A stretch of 9,162 nucleotides of DNA from Treponema sp. Its GTDB lineage: Bacteria; Spirochaetota; Spirochaetia; Treponematales; Breznakiellaceae. The notes beneath the pieces are model-generated. The model worked only from the letters and a program-made list of their open reading frames with translations, was not told where the DNA came from and ran no database searches. A program made the position numbers and the translations under genes. The stretch is from contig JAISYA010000138.1 in the NCBI GenBank assembly GCA_031270205.1, forward strand, positions 1 to 9,162, written 5' to 3'. This document shows positions 7,388 to 9,162 of this stretch, in pieces; within the stretch, counting starts at the first letter, position 1, and every line of letters starts with the position of its first letter.

Positions 7388-9091
7388 ATGGAAACGCAGA
7401 TTATTGATGCGGCAGGAGGAACACAAATTATCACGGGGGGGACACAGCTTGTGTCCGGTTCGACTACTGAAACGGGCGCGAATTTCACAGGCGGCCTTTT
7501 GCAGATTGGAGAACAGGTCTCCGGGTGGAAAGTTAAACAGGGGCTCTCTACTATCTCCGGCGAAGCGGACATCTATCTCGCGGATAAGGACGGAAAGCCC
7601 GGTGTCATCAAATACTACCGCAGCGTGACCAAACCCAAAACCGGAATCCTTGATAAGCTCAAAGAACTGAACCATCCCGACATCGTAAATGTTTATGACT
7701 TCGGGACATACAACGACCGTTTTTACGAAATCATGGAGTTCGCCGCGGGAGGCGCCCTGGACACCCGCAATGAAGACGAAAAACGTTCTTACCGCTACCT
7801 CCCGCTTTCCGAAGAGGAAGTAGCCGGAATTTGCAGGGAGGTGATCAATTCCTTCAAAGCCTGCCATGAAATGGGAATCATCCACAGAGATATAAAACCT
7901 GCGAATATTTACTTCCGTCATGTCGAAGAGATTGATGAAGTCGGCGAGGACGGCGAGGAAAGAAAACGCTACAAAGGCTCTGACACCGTTATTGCGGACT
8001 TCGGCATTTCAAGTATCATGGAGGAGGCCGAACAGCTTCACAAAACCCGGACCGGTTCCCGCACCACAGGCTACGCCGCGCCGGAAGTGCTCTCGGGTCT
8101 CATCAGCCCCAAGATGGATTATTATGCCCTGGGCATCACCCTCTGGGAACTCCTCACCGGTAAAGACCCCTTCACCACGGAAAACGGCAAGCGCCGCAAC
8201 GACGCGCACCTCATGCGGGATACCTACGAAGGCAGAATCGCCGACGATATCCTCAGCAAGGAACCAAAGGTCAGCCAAAACATGGAACGCCTTATCAGGG
8301 GCTTGCTCGTCACCGATCCGGAATACCGCTGGGGCTATGACGAAGTAACACGGCACCTGGCGGGCGAAACGGTTGAAGTCTACCAGCGGGCAAAAAAAGA
8401 CTGGACCTTTTCCATAGGCGAAACCGAGTGCACCACCCTTGAGGACCTGGGAAGCGCGCTCATAGACAACATCGAAGCTGCCAAAAAATACCTGTTTCGG
8501 GGCCGCCTGAGCGCGTTTCTGAAAGGCGAGTATCCCGACATTGCAAAAAAGATTGAGGAAATCGCCGAAGAATCGTCGGCAAAGAACGACGAAAATAATG
8601 GCGTTCTCAAAGTTGCCTATCTCCTCAATCCCGGCATGCCGTTTAAGGTTAACAATGGTTTCAAGGCAGAGAACGTCCCGGACATAATCTTTCTCCTTGA
8701 AAACGCGCCTGAGTCCGTGTTACCTCTATTGCGTGATCACAAATCATGGATATACACATGGTTTGAAATTATCGGTAAGGACCTTGCGGAAGAAATTAAA
8801 AAACTTCCCACGAATATCAGCGATACGGAATTTGCGGGTAAAGCACACGTGTTGTTAAACAACAAGGTAATAAAACCTTTTAAACTGGAGAAATACAAAA
8901 AATTTGAGCTTTCAACGCTTGACCAGCTTCGAAAAGTTCCGGGCGATATGCAACGGCACATACTGGCCCTTGTCAAAGAAAAAAGTTATGAAGGTTTATT
9001 TCTCCCTTGGCTTTGCATCGCAGCGCCCAACGTGAGCGTCAACAGCATCGATACAAGTTCCTGGGAAAAATTTATCATGTGTATCACCTGA
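7388..9091 (+). CDS. Hanks-type Ser/Thr protein kinase with TQ-repeat tail and unknown C-terminal region
   Basis: This 567-residue protein has a Thr/Gly-rich N-terminal tail (1-36) with three TQ-hydrophobic-hydrophobic motifs (T3, T12, T19). The kinase domain spans about 44-330: VIK lysine K75, HPDIV (96-100), hinge-side MEFAAGGAL (116-124), HRDIKPAN (166-173, D168), DFG (204-206), a Thr-rich activation segment (T220, T222, T226, T227), APE (231-233) and D244. An acidic insertion (180-199) lies between the catalytic loop and DFG. The glycine loop is degenerate and the helix-C region is short. Residues 331-567 do not match a family I can name; the first part (about 339-420) looks like a compact helical module. 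There is no membrane helix, unlike PknB-type kinases. It likely phosphorylates proteins of this operon. The start lies 11 nt after the previous stop, with GGGGG at 7378-7382. The 3' end may be frameshifted near 9066-9070. Confidence 0.93.
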   Translation: METQIIDAAGGTQIITGGTQLVSGSTTETGANFTGGLLQIGEQVSGWKVKQGLSTISGEADIYLADKDGKPGVIKYYRSVTKPKTGILDKLKELNHPDIVNVYDFGTYNDRFYEIMEFAAGGALDTRNEDEKRSYRYLPLSEEEVAGICREVINSFKACHEMGIIHRDIKPANIYFRHVEEIDEVGEDGEERKRYKGSDTVIADFGISSIMEEAEQLHKTRTGSRTTGYAAPEVLSGLISPKMDYYALGITLWELLTGKDPFTTENGKRRNDAHLMRDTYEGRIADDILSKEPKVSQNMERLIRGLLVTDPEYRWGYDEVTRHLAGETVEVYQRAKKDWTFSIGETECTTLEDLGSALIDNIEAAKKYLFRGRLSAFLKGEYPDIAKKIEEIAEESSAKNDENNGVLKVAYLLNPGMPFKVNNGFKAENVPDIIFLLENAPESVLPLLRDHKSWIYTWFEIIGKDLAEEIKKLPTNISDTEFAGKAHVLLNNKVIKPFKLEKYKKFELSTLDQLRKVPGDMQRHILALVKEKSYEGLFLPWLCIAAPNVSVNSIDTSSWEKFIMCIT

Positions 9092-9138
9092 AAGATACAA
9101 ACGATCTGATTGTCTCACAAGGCCTTAAATGAGAATCA

Positions 9139-9162
9139 ATGAACAGTGGTGACAGATATTGG
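9139..9162 (+). CDS. Possible start of a further gene (cut by window edge)
   Basis: An ATG at 9139 opens a frame that runs to the last base (eight codons, reading MNSGDRYW). It lies 48 nt after the kinase stop and only 7 nt after the stop of the alternative kinase frame at 9130-9132. No strong ribosome site precedes it, only a weak GAG at 9131-9133. Continuation of the operon is plausible but not shown. Confidence 0.25.

Noticed and set aside
4948..9091. Type VI secretion control cluster or TerY-type triad
   Set aside because: Kinase, PP2C and FHA genes fit in part. No T6SS structural gene, von Willebrand A domain or Ter gene is visible in the window, so neither can be claimed.

Overview
The window is one strand-uniform stretch of bacterial DNA. 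All genes are on the + strand and packed tightly. It holds five complete genes (the last possibly frameshifted at its 3' end), one gene cut by the left edge, and possibly the first codons of a seventh gene at the right edge. Moderate-to-high GC, GC-rich third codon positions, strong Shine-Dalgarno sequences and the gene content suggest a Gram-negative host. My tentative guess is a spirochaete such as a termite-gut Treponema. That rests on overall impression and memory, because the window has no rRNA or housekeeping marker.

Layout: (1) 2-1369, the 3' part of a membrane protein with a charged N-terminal region, a glycine-zipper membrane block, a bacterial SH3 domain and four TPR repeats. (2) After a 69-nt gap, 1439-4951 encodes a 1170-residue protein. 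It has an N-terminal zinc ribbon, a divergent P-loop ATPase domain, and three tandem AAA+ domains of the CbbX/CfxQ (SpoVK/EccA-like) type. (3) 4948-5520, a double zinc ribbon joined to an FHA phosphothreonine-binding domain. (4) 5517-6296, a PP2C (PPM) Ser/Thr phosphatase. (5) 6300-7376, a protein with three zinc ribbons, a charged helical region and an unrecognised beta-rich C-terminal domain. (6) 7388-9091, a Hanks-type Ser/Thr kinase with a TQ-repeat N-terminal tail and an unrecognised C-terminal region.

Genes 2/3 and 3/4 overlap by ATGA. Gaps of 3 and 11 nt separate 4/5 and 5/6. This looks like one translationally coupled operon. The parts form a plausible circuit: the kinase writes phosphothreonine, the phosphatase erases it, the FHA protein reads it, and the multi-AAA protein is the likely ATP-driven effector or remodeller. 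Three of the five complete proteins start with CxxC zinc ribbons, which could be shared docking modules. The membrane SH3-TPR protein may be a sensor or anchor. Kinase, phosphatase and FHA combinations are known from type VI secretion control and from Ter-linked loci. The triple-CbbX ATPase with zinc ribbons in the same operon is, as far as I know, not a described standard system and is the main item of interest here.

There are no RNA genes, CRISPR arrays, insertion sequences, att sites or convincing terminators. No stretch over 300 bases lacks a gene.
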